Below the pieces are notes generated by a model. It was not told where the DNA came from and did no database searches. It saw nothing but the letters and a program-made list of their open reading frames with translations. Both the position numbers and the translations under genes were made by a program. Positions 34,489-42,958 of a stretch of 64,000 nt of DNA are shown piece by piece (within the stretch, counting starts at the first letter, position 1; every line of letters starts with the position of its first letter). The stretch is from an uncultured Phascolarctobacterium sp. (GTDB lineage: Bacteria; Bacillota; Negativicutes; Acidaminococcales; Acidaminococcaceae): contig UQZN01000004.1 of the NCBI GenBank assembly GCA_900545535.1, positions 71,230 to 135,229 on the forward strand, in the 5' to 3' direction.

Positions 34489-37400
34489 TCAGCGCAGATA
34501 CGCTGCCAGCGTTTCGTACAGCTTCTGCGGGTCGATCGGTTTGGCAACGTGAGCGTTCATACCGGCGGCCAGCGCGTTTTTGATGTCTTCGGCAAAAGCG
34601 TTGGCAGTCATGGCAATGACCGGGACCGTTGCTGCCTGTGGATGCTGGCTGCAGCGGATAGCTTTGGCTGCTTCGTAACCGTTCATGACCGGCATCTGAA
34701 TGTCCATCAGGATTGCGTCGAAGCTGCCCGGCGCGGAAGCAGTAAAGAGTTCTACGCCCTGCGCGCCATTTTCAGCAATGCTAACAGCTGCTCCTGTTTT
34801 TTCCAGGATCAGTTCTGCTACTTTTTGATTGATCGGATGATCTTCTACCAGCAGAAAAGACCTGCCTGTAAAGTCAAAGTTGGCACTGCCGGGGAGCTGG
34901 GCCGTTTTTTCTACCGTGACGGCGGCAGCAGTATCAAAATGCAGCGGCAGCGTGACGGTAAAGGTAGTGCCTTCGCCGTGCTGGCTGGCAACGGAGATCG
35001 TACCGCCTTTGTAGTCGACGATATTCTTGACGATGGCCAGTCCCAGGCCGGAACCTTCGATATGCCTGCTGACAACGTCGCTGCTGCGGTAGAAGGGTTC
35101 AAACAGCTGCGGCAGGCTGGCGCTGTCGATGCCGATCCCGGTATCGCTGATCGTAAACTGATACCAGCCGATCCGGTCGCTGGTAGGCGGCAGTTCGCGG
35201 ACGCTGAAGGTGACTGTGCCGCCCGGCGGCGTGAATTTGCAGGCGTTGCTGACAAGATTGTCCCAGATCCGTTGCAGCTGGGAGGTATCGCCGAGACAGT
35301 TACAGTGCAGCAGAGCGGTATCATGCAGAAAGTTAAGGCCGTTTTTATCCATCAACAGCTGGTAACGGCTGCAGAACCTGTCTATTTCTACGGACAGGTT
35401 GAACGGGGCCTGCGCTGATTCCAGCTGGCCTTTTTCGATACGGCTCATGTCGAGGATGTCATTGATGAGCGTCAGCAGATGTGACGATGAGGTTTTGATG
35501 ATTTCCAGATATTCGCAAAGCTGCTGACGGTTGTCAAGATTGCCCAGCGCCAGATCCGTCATGCCGATGATGGCGTTCATAGGGGTGCGGATGTCGTGGC
35601 TCATCGCCGAGAGAAAATCGGTTTTGGCACGGTTGGCTTCCTGGGCCAGATCCAGCGCGTTTTGCAGCACGGACCGGGAATTTTTCTCGGCACTGATGAT
35701 ATCCGTAACATCACAGCGGACCAGGCAGATCGTATGGTGGCCTTCATCACCCCAGAGGACGTTGATCTGTTTGTGTTTTTCACTGCCGTCGTTGGCAAGG
35801 TAAGGCAGCGTCAATTCATAACCCTGCGGTTTTTCGGTCAGTCTGCTGAGGATAACAGGCAGCGAGAATGACGCCGCTACACTTTCGTCAGCTGCTGCTT
35901 TAACATAGGGAGCAGCAAGCTTTTGCAGCGCTTTGTTAAAATCGGAGCATTTATAAGGCGACAGGTTCTGCAGTACCGATCTGCGGGTGTACATCGTGAA
36001 ATCTCTGGTCAGCAGATTGATGATGCTGAGCTGTTCAAAGGTATAGGCCAGCGTATTGAGCAGAGCCCGCTGCTCTCGTACATAGTCGGTAATATCGGCC
36101 CGGGCCATGCCGACCTTGTTCAAACGCTGATCGATCAGAAAGACGATCATATTTTTAGTATAGATATGTCCCTGCTCATCCTGCAGTGAATAATGGAAGG
36201 AATAAGAATTTTCCTGCTGCAGACGCCGCTGCATATTGACAGGATCAAACATTTGCAGACAGAATTCCCGGTCCTTGGGAACAGTGAATTCCTGCAGGAA
36301 AGCGACGATATTTTTGCTGTAGCTGCCCTGGTCAGGCGGCAGCAGGCTGGCTTTGCCGTTGGTGAAAAACAGCTGGTAGCTGTCATTGCTGAAGTCGCAG
36401 GCAGCGATAAAATCATAGTGGGCGTGCGCCAGGTGCATGGATACCTGCTCGTTGATCCGGGACTGCGTCATATCCAGGATGGAAAGCACGCCGATGGTAT
36501 GACCGTTATCCGGCGATTCGATCATATTGATGACGCATTTCAGGTAACGGCCGCTGTTATCCTGCGGCATGCGGATAAAACATTCTACTTCCTGCCGGGT
36601 GATGCCCTGAGCAAATTTTTCCAGCAGCGGCGCATTGAGAAATTTACTGAGGAAAAGCTGCTGTTCCTGCGCGTCTTCGATCAGTGAAGACAGCCCTTTG
36701 AAAAAGGCCTGCCGCTCAAAACCGAATTTTTGCAGCGGATCGATACCTGTTTTATCGTAAATGCGCAGGATACTGTTGGCTGTTATATCACAGTAACCGC
36801 TGAGGATCTCGTTCGAGAGCGGATAATTTTGCTGGCGCAGTAAAATATCATTATATTTTTGCCGCAGTTTGCTTTGCGATTCTATTTCTTTGGTAATATC
36901 GCTGTACACGGCGTAAACGAGAGGTGATTCGTTCTGGCGGATAATAAGCGAAGAGTTGTTTTTGACCCAGATATAACTGCCGTCTTTTTTGCGCAGCCTG
37001 TAAATGCTTTCGCAGGTATCCAGATGTTTGTTAAGATGGCTGCACAGTCTGGTCAGGCAATAGTGTACGTCGTCGGGATGAACGCCTGCTAAAGCATCGT
37101 TTTGATAAAGCGCATAGGCTTCGTCCAACGACATGCCGGTCATAGCGGCAAAGCCGTCGGAAAGATATTCGGGGATCATCCTTCTGGCTGCAGGATCGAA
37201 ATGCAGCATGGCGATGCCTCCCGGCAGGTTATGGACAAGCGTCTGATAAAATTGCTCCAGCTGGTCGGCTTTGCGCGAGGCTGATATTTTATCAGTGATA
37301 TCGTTGACGAAAAGGGTATAGGCGGGCATACCGTTCCAGACGAGCTCTTTAGCGCGGAGCTCATAGCTTTTGCCGTTGGGGAAGGTGAGCTCCTGCGGTG

Positions 37401-38349
37401 TGCCGATGTTTTTGCTGTCGGTCAGGGGGCAAAAGTCGCAGGGCTGCTGCTGATCGTGCAGGGCGGTGTAACACTTCTCACCCCAGAGATTACTTTTACC
37501 TGCCAAAAAGAGCTCTGTATTTTCGTTGTAGTACAGCAGGTCGTAGTTCGTTTTGTCAATAACATAGATGCCCTGGGCCGCTTCGTTGCTGATCTGCTGA
37601 AAAAGCTTGGCTTCTTCGGACATGCCGGTAAAAACAGCGTAAAAAATGCCGTTGATGGCTTTGCCGTTTAAACGTATCCATTCAAGCGTCTGCTTTTTGC
37701 TGTTGATCCTGTAAGAAAGATCGATCGTTTCACTACTGGTGAACATATGCTGGAAAGCATTGTAAACCCGGTGATAATCGTCTTTAAAGACCATGCTCCA
37801 GGGATTGGGGGCATAGCGCTGCAGATCGGCAGCATCACTGCAGCCGAAAAGTCTGGCGACGCCGTCGGAACAAAGCAGGCGCTGCGGGTTATGCGGATCA
37901 GTAAAATCATAGGCGGCGATACCGCCGGGGATAGAATTGATAACGTGGGCCAGCTCTTCCTGAGACTGTTTGAAGGCGGAGATATTGTGGAACACACATT
38001 GCAGCAGGGGATAACCGCCGTCATCGCCGATTTTTTTGGCATAGACATTGACCCAGACGATATGGCCGTCACGGTGCTGTTTGCGGAAATCGAAACTGAC
38101 AGCGGTATTAGCAGCCAGCGCTGCACGGATCTTGCCGACGACCATCTCGGTATCTTCATGATAGGTGAGGTTGGCTGCATCCTGTTTGATGAGCTGTTCG
38201 TATTCTGCACGGTCATAACCCGAAAGCTCGGGAACGCCGTCAGAGTAATAAACCGTTTCGAAGATATCGGAGACTTTATAAATTGCGACGCCGCCGGGAA
38301 TAGCGTTAATGATATCCTGGGCGTTTATTTTTGTGTCAAAGCGTTCCAT
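34489..38349 (-). CDS. Soluble multi-PAS hybrid histidine kinase with receiver domain
   Basis: A 1,286-residue signalling kinase. ATG 38349 (GGGGAGG upstream) is preferred; the longer frame from 38541 runs through a terminator. No membrane segment is evident, so it senses cytoplasmic signals. At least four or five PAS-like domains fill residues 1-850 (repeated IPGGIAAYDF/NLPGGIAMLHF starts and RKKDGSYIWVKNN-type motifs). Then come HisKA with SHDIRTPMNAIIGM near 918, HATPase with DTGIGID and GSGLGLAI, and a receiver with Asp in MDIQMPVMNG near 1214 and Lys in VAKPID. No DNA-binding output is attached or adjacent. It shares the IIGM-type kinase core and soluble layout with the protein at 42959-45376. 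Confidence 0.9.
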   Translation of the reverse strand: MERFDTKINAQDIINAIPGGVAIYKVSDIFETVYYSDGVPELSGYDRAEYEQLIKQDAANLTYHEDTEMVVGKIRAALAANTAVSFDFRKQHRDGHIVWVNVYAKKIGDDGGYPLLQCVFHNISAFKQSQEELAHVINSIPGGIAAYDFTDPHNPQRLLCSDGVARLFGCSDAADLQRYAPNPWSMVFKDDYHRVYNAFQHMFTSSETIDLSYRINSKKQTLEWIRLNGKAINGIFYAVFTGMSEEAKLFQQISNEAAQGIYVIDKTNYDLLYYNENTELFLAGKSNLWGEKCYTALHDQQQPCDFCPLTDSKNIGTPQELTFPNGKSYELRAKELVWNGMPAYTLFVNDITDKISASRKADQLEQFYQTLVHNLPGGIAMLHFDPAARRMIPEYLSDGFAAMTGMSLDEAYALYQNDALAGVHPDDVHYCLTRLCSHLNKHLDTCESIYRLRKKDGSYIWVKNNSSLIIRQNESPLVYAVYSDITKEIESQSKLRQKYNDILLRQQNYPLSNEILSGYCDITANSILRIYDKTGIDPLQKFGFERQAFFKGLSSLIEDAQEQQLFLSKFLNAPLLEKFAQGITRQEVECFIRMPQDNSGRYLKCVINMIESPDNGHTIGVLSILDMTQSRINEQVSMHLAHAHYDFIAACDFSNDSYQLFFTNGKASLLPPDQGSYSKNIVAFLQEFTVPKDREFCLQMFDPVNMQRRLQQENSYSFHYSLQDEQGHIYTKNMIVFLIDQRLNKVGMARADITDYVREQRALLNTLAYTFEQLSIINLLTRDFTMYTRRSVLQNLSPYKCSDFNKALQKLAAPYVKAAADESVAASFSLPVILSRLTEKPQGYELTLPYLANDGSEKHKQINVLWGDEGHHTICLVRCDVTDIISAEKNSRSVLQNALDLAQEANRAKTDFLSAMSHDIRTPMNAIIGMTDLALGNLDNRQQLCEYLEIIKTSSSHLLTLINDILDMSRIEKGQLESAQAPFNLSVEIDRFCSRYQLLMDKNGLNFLHDTALLHCNCLGDTSQLQRIWDNLVSNACKFTPPGGTVTFSVRELPPTSDRIGWYQFTISDTGIGIDSASLPQLFEPFYRSSDVVSRHIEGSGLGLAIVKNIVDYKGGTISVASQHGEGTTFTVTLPLHFDTAAAVTVEKTAQLPGSANFDFTGRSFLLVEDHPINQKVAELILEKTGAAVSIAENGAQGVELFTASAPGSFDAILMDIQMPVMNGYEAAKAIRCSQHPQAATVPVIAMTANAFAEDIKNALAAGMNAHVAKPIDPQKLYETLAAYLR

Positions 38350-38466
38350 GGCAGAACCTCCCCTTTGATACCAAGAATGACAATAAATGATCTTTGATAT
38401 TAAAATTATAGCATTTTTTAAAAAATATAAAAATAAAAAGCTGAAAATATTAATTAATAAAAATAT

Positions 38467-38513
38467 AAAAACCGGATCGCTGTTATTTTTCGCAGCAGTG
38501 ATCCGGTTTTTTA
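38467..38513. terminator. Terminator with ACCGGATC/GATCCGGT stem
   Basis: An 11-bp stem (38467-38477 with 38500-38510) with inner pairing and A/T-runs on both sides, downstream of the pentapeptide gene on the minus strand. The rest of 38350-38554 is AT-rich and carries only the kinase promoter region. Confidence 0.85.
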
Positions 38514-38554
38514 GTGTTGCTTGGGTGAAAATCAAAATCAAGCCTGCCGGGAAT

Positions 38555-39160
38555 TTAAACTATCTTGATGCCCAGTAGTCTGGCAATATCAGCGGACTGC
38601 AGTAAATTGATCTGCATGCCCCGCAGTTCTTTGAAGGTTTCCGAAACAGTAATACCGTCGATTTTGCAGTCTGAAAAATCAAGGTCTTTGAGCGGTGTTT
38701 TAAAGAAATCGGCGCCGCTGAAAACAGAAGCTGCCAAAGTAAGTTTTTTCAGGCGTACTTCGGCCCAGAAGGATTCTTTGAAAGAGCAGTTGCTGACAGC
38801 AGAGTTTTCCCATTGTGATTTGGAGAAATTGGCATAAGCAAAGGAACTGTTACGCAAGGTCAATTCCTTGCAGCAGCTTTGCGAGAAATCGGCGCCGTTG
38901 CCGCGGCTGTCGGTGATAGTGACTTGTTTCCAAAAGCTTTCACTGAAATTACAGTTGGAAAAATCACAGTTTTTTATAGTGACTGACAAAAAGCGTGATT
39001 GTGAGAAATCACAGCGTGTAAAGCGGCATTTGCTGAACTGGACGTTGTGAAAAATGATTTTACTGAGGTCTTCGTTATTCAGAGTTTCGTCATTGAAAGA
39101 CATATCGGCGATCTGGCCGTCGTCTTCGCTGCGAGATGCAATAAGTTGTTGGGTTAACAT
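38555..39160 (-). CDS. Pentapeptide-repeat protein
   Basis: A 201-residue soluble protein. ATG 39160 has ACGAGGT upstream; the longer frame to 39262 has no ribosome site and crosses the neighbouring terminator. From about residue 28 to 180 it is built of imperfect A(N/D)LXX-like pentapeptides (KCRFTRCDFSQSRFLSV, NCDFSNCNFSESFWKQV, GADFSQSC), with F or L at the central position. This predicts a right-handed quadrilateral beta-helix. Such proteins can mimic DNA (gyrase protection) or have unknown roles; nothing here decides. It is probably monocistronic. Confidence 0.85.
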   Translation of the reverse strand: MLTQQLIASRSEDDGQIADMSFNDETLNNEDLSKIIFHNVQFSKCRFTRCDFSQSRFLSVTIKNCDFSNCNFSESFWKQVTITDSRGNGADFSQSCCKELTLRNSSFAYANFSKSQWENSAVSNCSFKESFWAEVRLKKLTLAASVFSGADFFKTPLKDLDFSDCKIDGITVSETFKELRGMQINLLQSADIARLLGIKIV

Positions 39161-39223
39161 GTTTTTACCTCGTAATGTTGATGTGTAGATTACTGCTAGA
39201 GCACATAAGGAACCACAGCGCGC

Positions 39224-39260
39224 AAAAATCCCCGGCATATCAGCGATAATGCCGGGGATC
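39224..39260 (-). terminator. Terminator of the 2-oxoacid oxidoreductase operon
   Basis: An 11-bp perfect stem ATCCCCGGCAT/ATGCCGGGGAT, followed on the minus strand by TTTTTG, directly after the gamma-subunit stop. Confidence 0.88.
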
Positions 39261-39268
39261 ACAGCAGT

Positions 39269-39796
39269 TTATTTAATTAGATCCATGCCGACCTGCAGGG
39301 CCTGTTTATTTTTTTCTTCAGTGCCTTTCGGTACACGGTTCAAAACGGCTTTGACCAGCGATTCCTCGCTGACGATGCCGGTCAGTCTGACCAGCGCGCC
39401 CAGGGCGATGATGTTGGCAAAAAGCGCTTTGCCCAGCACTTCTTTAGCGCTGTGGGTGATCGGCAGCTCGTAGACTTTGCCGCCGAAGTCGGGCACTTCG
39501 CTGACGAACAGACTGTCGGTGACCATGATGCTGTCAGCTGTCAGATCGTGCGAGTATTTGGTAGCCGCTTCCTGGCTCATAGCGAGCAGCAGGTTCGGGT
39601 CGGTGACCTTCGGGAAGTGGATCGCTTCGTCGGAGATGATGACCTCGGCTTTAGATGCGCCGCCGCGGGCTTCCGGGCCATAGGACTGGGACTGGATCGC
39701 CAGTTTGCCGTCTAAAAGCGCTGCTTCAGCCAGAATGATGCCGGCCAGGATCAGGCCCTGACCGCCGGTGCCGGATAAACGTAATTCCTGTTTCAT
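39269..39796 (-). CDS. 2-oxoacid:ferredoxin oxidoreductase gamma subunit
   Basis: A 175-residue subunit (KorC/VorC-like), with the family start RLSGTGGQGLILAGIILAEA and QSQSYGPEARGGASKAEVIIS near residue 36. It completes the four-subunit enzyme whose other genes lie just upstream. GGGAGG precedes its ATG. It is last in the operon and followed at once by a terminator. Confidence 0.93.
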   Translation of the reverse strand: MKQELRLSGTGGQGLILAGIILAEAALLDGKLAIQSQSYGPEARGGASKAEVIISDEAIHFPKVTDPNLLLAMSQEAATKYSHDLTADSIMVTDSLFVSEVPDFGGKVYELPITHSAKEVLGKALFANIIALGALVRLTGIVSEESLVKAVLNRVPKGTEEKNKQALQVGMDLIK

Positions 39797-39798
39797 GA

Positions 39799-40626
39799 TT
39801 ATTTACCTCCCTGCGCTCTGGCGATCAGCTCGTCGTAGGCGGCTGTGTATTCTTGTCTGCCTTCGGCCTGATAGAGTACGCCGATGGGGAATTTGCCTTC
39901 TTTTTGTTCGTCGGTCATTTTCTCCCAGGCTGCCAGCGGTACTGCATGGTCGCGCTGCCATTTCATCATGTCGGCCGGGCCGCCCATTTTGTTCTGGCGT
40001 CCAAAGGAGATGGGGCAGGCCGTTACTGCTTCGATGAGGCTGAAGCCTTTATGCTCGATGCCTTTGGCGATCAGGTCAACGAGGATCTGGGCGTGGAAAG
40101 TAGTGCCGCGGGCGACGAAGGTCGCGCCGGCTGCTTTTACCAGTTCGGCTACGTTGAAGTCCTGCTCGATCGTTGCATAAGGAGCGGTAGTTGCCTTGGA
40201 GCCGTGCGGCGTCAAAGGCGAATACTGGCCGCCGGTCATACCGTAAATGCTGTTGTTGTACAGTACTACCGTCATGTCGATGTTGCGGCGGGCAGCGTGG
40301 ATCAGGTGGTTGCCGCCGATAGCGGTGGCGTCGCCGTCGCCGGTAACGACGATCACAGTCAGGCTGGGGTCAGCCAGCTTGACGCCGGTTGCTACCGGCA
40401 AAGCGCGTCCATGTGCCGAATGGACGGTGTTGAAATCTAAATAACCGGAGGCACGGCTGCTGCAGCCGATGCCGGAAATAACGGCTACGTTGTCTTTATC
40501 AAGGTCCAGCTTGGCAACTGCCTTTACAATAGTGCCGGTAACGACGCCGTTGCCGCAGCCGGGGCACCAGATATGAGGCAGGCGGCCCGGACGGAAATAT
40601 TTATCGATCATTGCTTCCATGTTCAT
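39799..40626 (-). CDS. 2-oxoacid:ferredoxin oxidoreductase beta subunit (TPP-binding)
   Basis: A 275-residue thiamine-diphosphate subunit. It has HIWCPGCGNGVVTGTIV near residue 18, GIGCSSRASGYLDFNTVHSA near 51, the TPP/Mg motif GDGDATAIGGNH near 96 with YNNSIYGMTGGQYSP near 123. With the alpha, gamma and ferredoxin subunits it oxidatively decarboxylates a 2-oxoacid to an acyl-CoA and reduces ferredoxin, which could feed Rnf. KorB (2-oxoglutarate) or VorA-type (branched-chain) cannot be separated by eye. Confidence 0.94.
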   Translation of the reverse strand: MNMEAMIDKYFRPGRLPHIWCPGCGNGVVTGTIVKAVAKLDLDKDNVAVISGIGCSSRASGYLDFNTVHSAHGRALPVATGVKLADPSLTVIVVTGDGDATAIGGNHLIHAARRNIDMTVVLYNNSIYGMTGGQYSPLTPHGSKATTAPYATIEQDFNVAELVKAAGATFVARGTTFHAQILVDLIAKGIEHKGFSLIEAVTACPISFGRQNKMGGPADMMKWQRDHAVPLAAWEKMTDEQKEGKFPIGVLYQAEGRQEYTAAYDELIARAQGGK

Positions 40627-40646
40627 AATCTAATCTCCTCTCCTTC

Positions 40647-41783
40647 TCAGGCCATAGCCTTTTTGATCTCAGCTAAAAGCTGGGCGGGGGTGGCCGGTTC
40701 GTTGTCGTATTTGGCGTACAGCGCAACGGGGACCTTCCCGGCGACGACGCGTTCTACTTCCAGTACGTACTGGCCATAGTTCAGCTCGTGCACCAAAATG
40801 CCTTTGACCCTGGAGGCCAGTTCCCTGATCTGTTTATCAGCCAGCGGCCAGATGGTGATCGGGCGCATCAGGCCGACCTTGAGGCCTTCTTTGCGTGCCA
40901 TATCGACAGCTTCGTAAGCGGTACGGGCGCCGCCGCCGAAAGCGATCACGGCATATTCCGCGTCTTCCATTTTATAGTTTTCGACCTGGACGATGTCGTC
41001 CAGATTATTGTAAAGCTTGTCGTGCTGACGGTTGGTAGCGGCCAGGGTAGCTGCTGGGGTACCCTTCGGGAAGCCGGTCTCGTCATGGACCAGGCCGGTA
41101 ACGTGCCAGCGGTAGCCGCTGCCGAAGGCGGGCATGGCCGGAACCAGGCTGTCGTCGGTAGCATAGGCTTTAAAGTCTTCCGGTTTGCAGTCAGGCTGTT
41201 TGCGTTCAGCCTGCGGGATCTCGCTGTAGTCGTCGGGCAGTTCGATCTTTTCGCGCATATGGCCGATGACTTCATCCATCAGCAGGATAACGGGCACACG
41301 ATATTTTTCGCTGAGGGCGTAAGCTCGCAGCGTCAGTTCAAAGCATTCGGGCACGCTGGCCGGGGTCAGGGCAATGAGCCAGTGGTCGCCGTGGGTGCCC
41401 CAGCGGGCCTGCATCAGGTCGCCCTGGGAAGGCGAGGTAGGCTGGCCGGTAGACGGGCCTACGCGCTGCACGTTGACGATGACCAGAGGGATCTCGGCCA
41501 TGCAGGCATAACCGATCAGCTCCTGTTTTAAAGAAAAGCCGGGGCCGCTGGTGGCGGTCATAACTTTTTTGCCGGTCAAAGACGCGCCGATGACAGCGCC
41601 CATGGAAGCGATCTCATCTTCCATCTGGATGAATTTGCCGCCGACGAGGGGCAGACGTTCAGCCAGGGATTCGGCTACTTCGGTAGAGGGTGTGATCGGA
41701 TAGCCGCCGAAAAATTTTACACCGGCAGCGATGGCGCCTTCGACCACTGCCTGGTTGCCTTGTAACAAAAGGATCTTGGACAT
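40647..41783 (-). CDS. 2-oxoacid:ferredoxin oxidoreductase alpha subunit
   Basis: A 378-residue subunit (KorA/VorB-like). It has QGNQAVVEGAIAAGVKFFGG near residue 8, YPITPSTEVAESLA near 28, MEDEIASMGAVIGASLTGKK near 54, TSGPGFSLKQELIGYACMAE near 78 and QRVGPSTGQPTSPSQGDLMQ near 106. GGAGGAG precedes the ATG. It lies 18 bases downstream of the ferredoxin gene. Confidence 0.94.
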   Translation of the reverse strand: MSKILLLQGNQAVVEGAIAAGVKFFGGYPITPSTEVAESLAERLPLVGGKFIQMEDEIASMGAVIGASLTGKKVMTATSGPGFSLKQELIGYACMAEIPLVIVNVQRVGPSTGQPTSPSQGDLMQARWGTHGDHWLIALTPASVPECFELTLRAYALSEKYRVPVILLMDEVIGHMREKIELPDDYSEIPQAERKQPDCKPEDFKAYATDDSLVPAMPAFGSGYRWHVTGLVHDETGFPKGTPAATLAATNRQHDKLYNNLDDIVQVENYKMEDAEYAVIAFGGGARTAYEAVDMARKEGLKVGLMRPITIWPLADKQIRELASRVKGILVHELNYGQYVLEVERVVAGKVPVALYAKYDNEPATPAQLLAEIKKAMA

Positions 41784-41801
41784 GATTTCAACTCCTCCGT
41801 T

Positions 41802-41984
41802 TTACTTTTCTACAAAAATCGCAAAGTCAGGGCAGCGTGTTTCGCACTGGCCGCATTGGATGCATTTGTCCTCGGCGACCACCTCTACTTTTTCGATCTC
41901 ACTGATCGCCAAAACCTGTTTGGGGCAAAATGCTACGCAGATGCCGCAGCCTTTGCAGCGGTTGGTATGGACCTTAAGACTCAT
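41802..41984 (-). CDS. 2x[4Fe-4S] ferredoxin-type delta subunit of 2-oxoacid oxidoreductase
   Basis: A 60-residue protein with two complete clusters, CKGCGICVAFCP and CIQCGQCETRCP. AGGAGG lies before the ATG. It is the first gene of the operon and passes electrons from the catalytic subunits to free ferredoxin. Confidence 0.93.
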   Translation of the reverse strand: MSLKVHTNRCKGCGICVAFCPKQVLAISEIEKVEVVAEDKCIQCGQCETRCPDFAIFVEK

Positions 41985-42078
41985 AATCGCGACCTCCTTC
42001 TTTCTTTAAACTATCCGCCGCTGGCGGAAGCAAAATGATTAGAAAAAATAAATAATAGTTTTCTGTGATTTCAACTCT

Positions 42079-42107
42079 ATTATATAGGAAAGCTCCGGGG
42101 ATATAAA
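42079..42107 (-). promoter_or_regulatory. Candidate promoter of the 2-oxoacid oxidoreductase operon
   Basis: On the minus strand TTTATA (42102-42107), a 17-base spacer and TATAAT (42079-42084), about 95 bases before the ferredoxin start codon. It faces the TetR gene promoter across about 70 bases. Confidence 0.5.
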
Positions 42108-42177
42108 CCCCCAAAAGTGTGAAAAAATAAATTAACTGATTTTTTAATGGACTAAAGCGAAGTTTGGTAAGATAAAT

Positions 42178-42206
42178 TTGTAAAGTTCGTCTAAAAAACT
42201 TATAAT
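42178..42206 (+). promoter_or_regulatory. Candidate promoter of the TetR regulator gene
   Basis: TTGTAA (42178-42183), a 17-base spacer and TATAAT (42201-42206), about 50 bases before the ATG at 42258. Confidence 0.5.
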
Positions 42207-42257
42207 ATATATAATAATTGGGAAAATAGAAATATTTACTGAAAGGAAGTTTGATTT

Positions 42258-42926
42258 ATGCGCGAAATAGACAAGGCCTTACCCAAAGATCAGAGGATAC
42301 TGCTGGCTGCAGAGGACGTTTTCAGCCGCCGCGGTTATGTGCAGGCGACATTGGACGAGATCATTGCGCTTGCTGATACCGGTAAGGGCACGGTCTATAA
42401 ATATTTCGGCAATAAGGATAACCTGTTTTATACGCTGGTCGCCGGTAAGATCGAACCGTTCATGCAGGCGCTGCAGAAGATCGTGGAGTCGCAGGCAGAC
42501 ACTAAGGAAAAGATCAGGCGCTATATGCTGGAACTGCTGACGTTCCTGCGGGAAAATAAAGATCTGTACAGGATCCTCTGGTACGAGGTGAGCGGCAATC
42601 AGCGCGGCTTCCATCCGGTGATCCTGAATGACGGGTCCTGGGAAATGAGTTCGCTGTATGGCGATACCCTGTCAGAAGAAGAATATAACCGGATCTTACG
42701 TTATCGGAACCTGATCAGGGACCAGGTACAGTGCCTGGTCGCCATTATCAGTGAAAGTATGGAACAGGGCTTTATGAAATACGGACAGCCGACTGTCACG
42801 GCGCACCACCTGTTCGGCGGGGTGGCGATGTCGGTGCTGCATTATGTGGGTGATCAGGAATTTACCGACGCTGAACTGGCAGACCTGATCGTCGACAGGT
42901 TTTTGTATGGTCATGCTGTAAGATAA
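42258..42926 (+). CDS. TetR/AcrR-family transcriptional regulator
   Basis: A 222-residue repressor-type protein. The N-terminal HTH is typical: ILLAAEDVFSRRGYVQATLDEIIALADTGKGTVYKYFGNKDNLFY (here the positions are about residues 14-58, with recognition helix GKGTVYKYFGNK). The helical ligand-binding domain has no recognisable specificity. GAAAGGAAG precedes the ATG. It is divergent from the 2-oxoacid oxidoreductase operon and 32 bases upstream of a hybrid kinase gene, so it may regulate one or both; this is inference. Confidence 0.9.
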   Translation: MREIDKALPKDQRILLAAEDVFSRRGYVQATLDEIIALADTGKGTVYKYFGNKDNLFYTLVAGKIEPFMQALQKIVESQADTKEKIRRYMLELLTFLRENKDLYRILWYEVSGNQRGFHPVILNDGSWEMSSLYGDTLSEEEYNRILRYRNLIRDQVQCLVAIISESMEQGFMKYGQPTVTAHHLFGGVAMSVLHYVGDQEFTDAELADLIVDRFLYGHAVR

Positions 42927-42958
42927 CATTGGATTTGGCTGCGGAAGGGTGAGAAAGC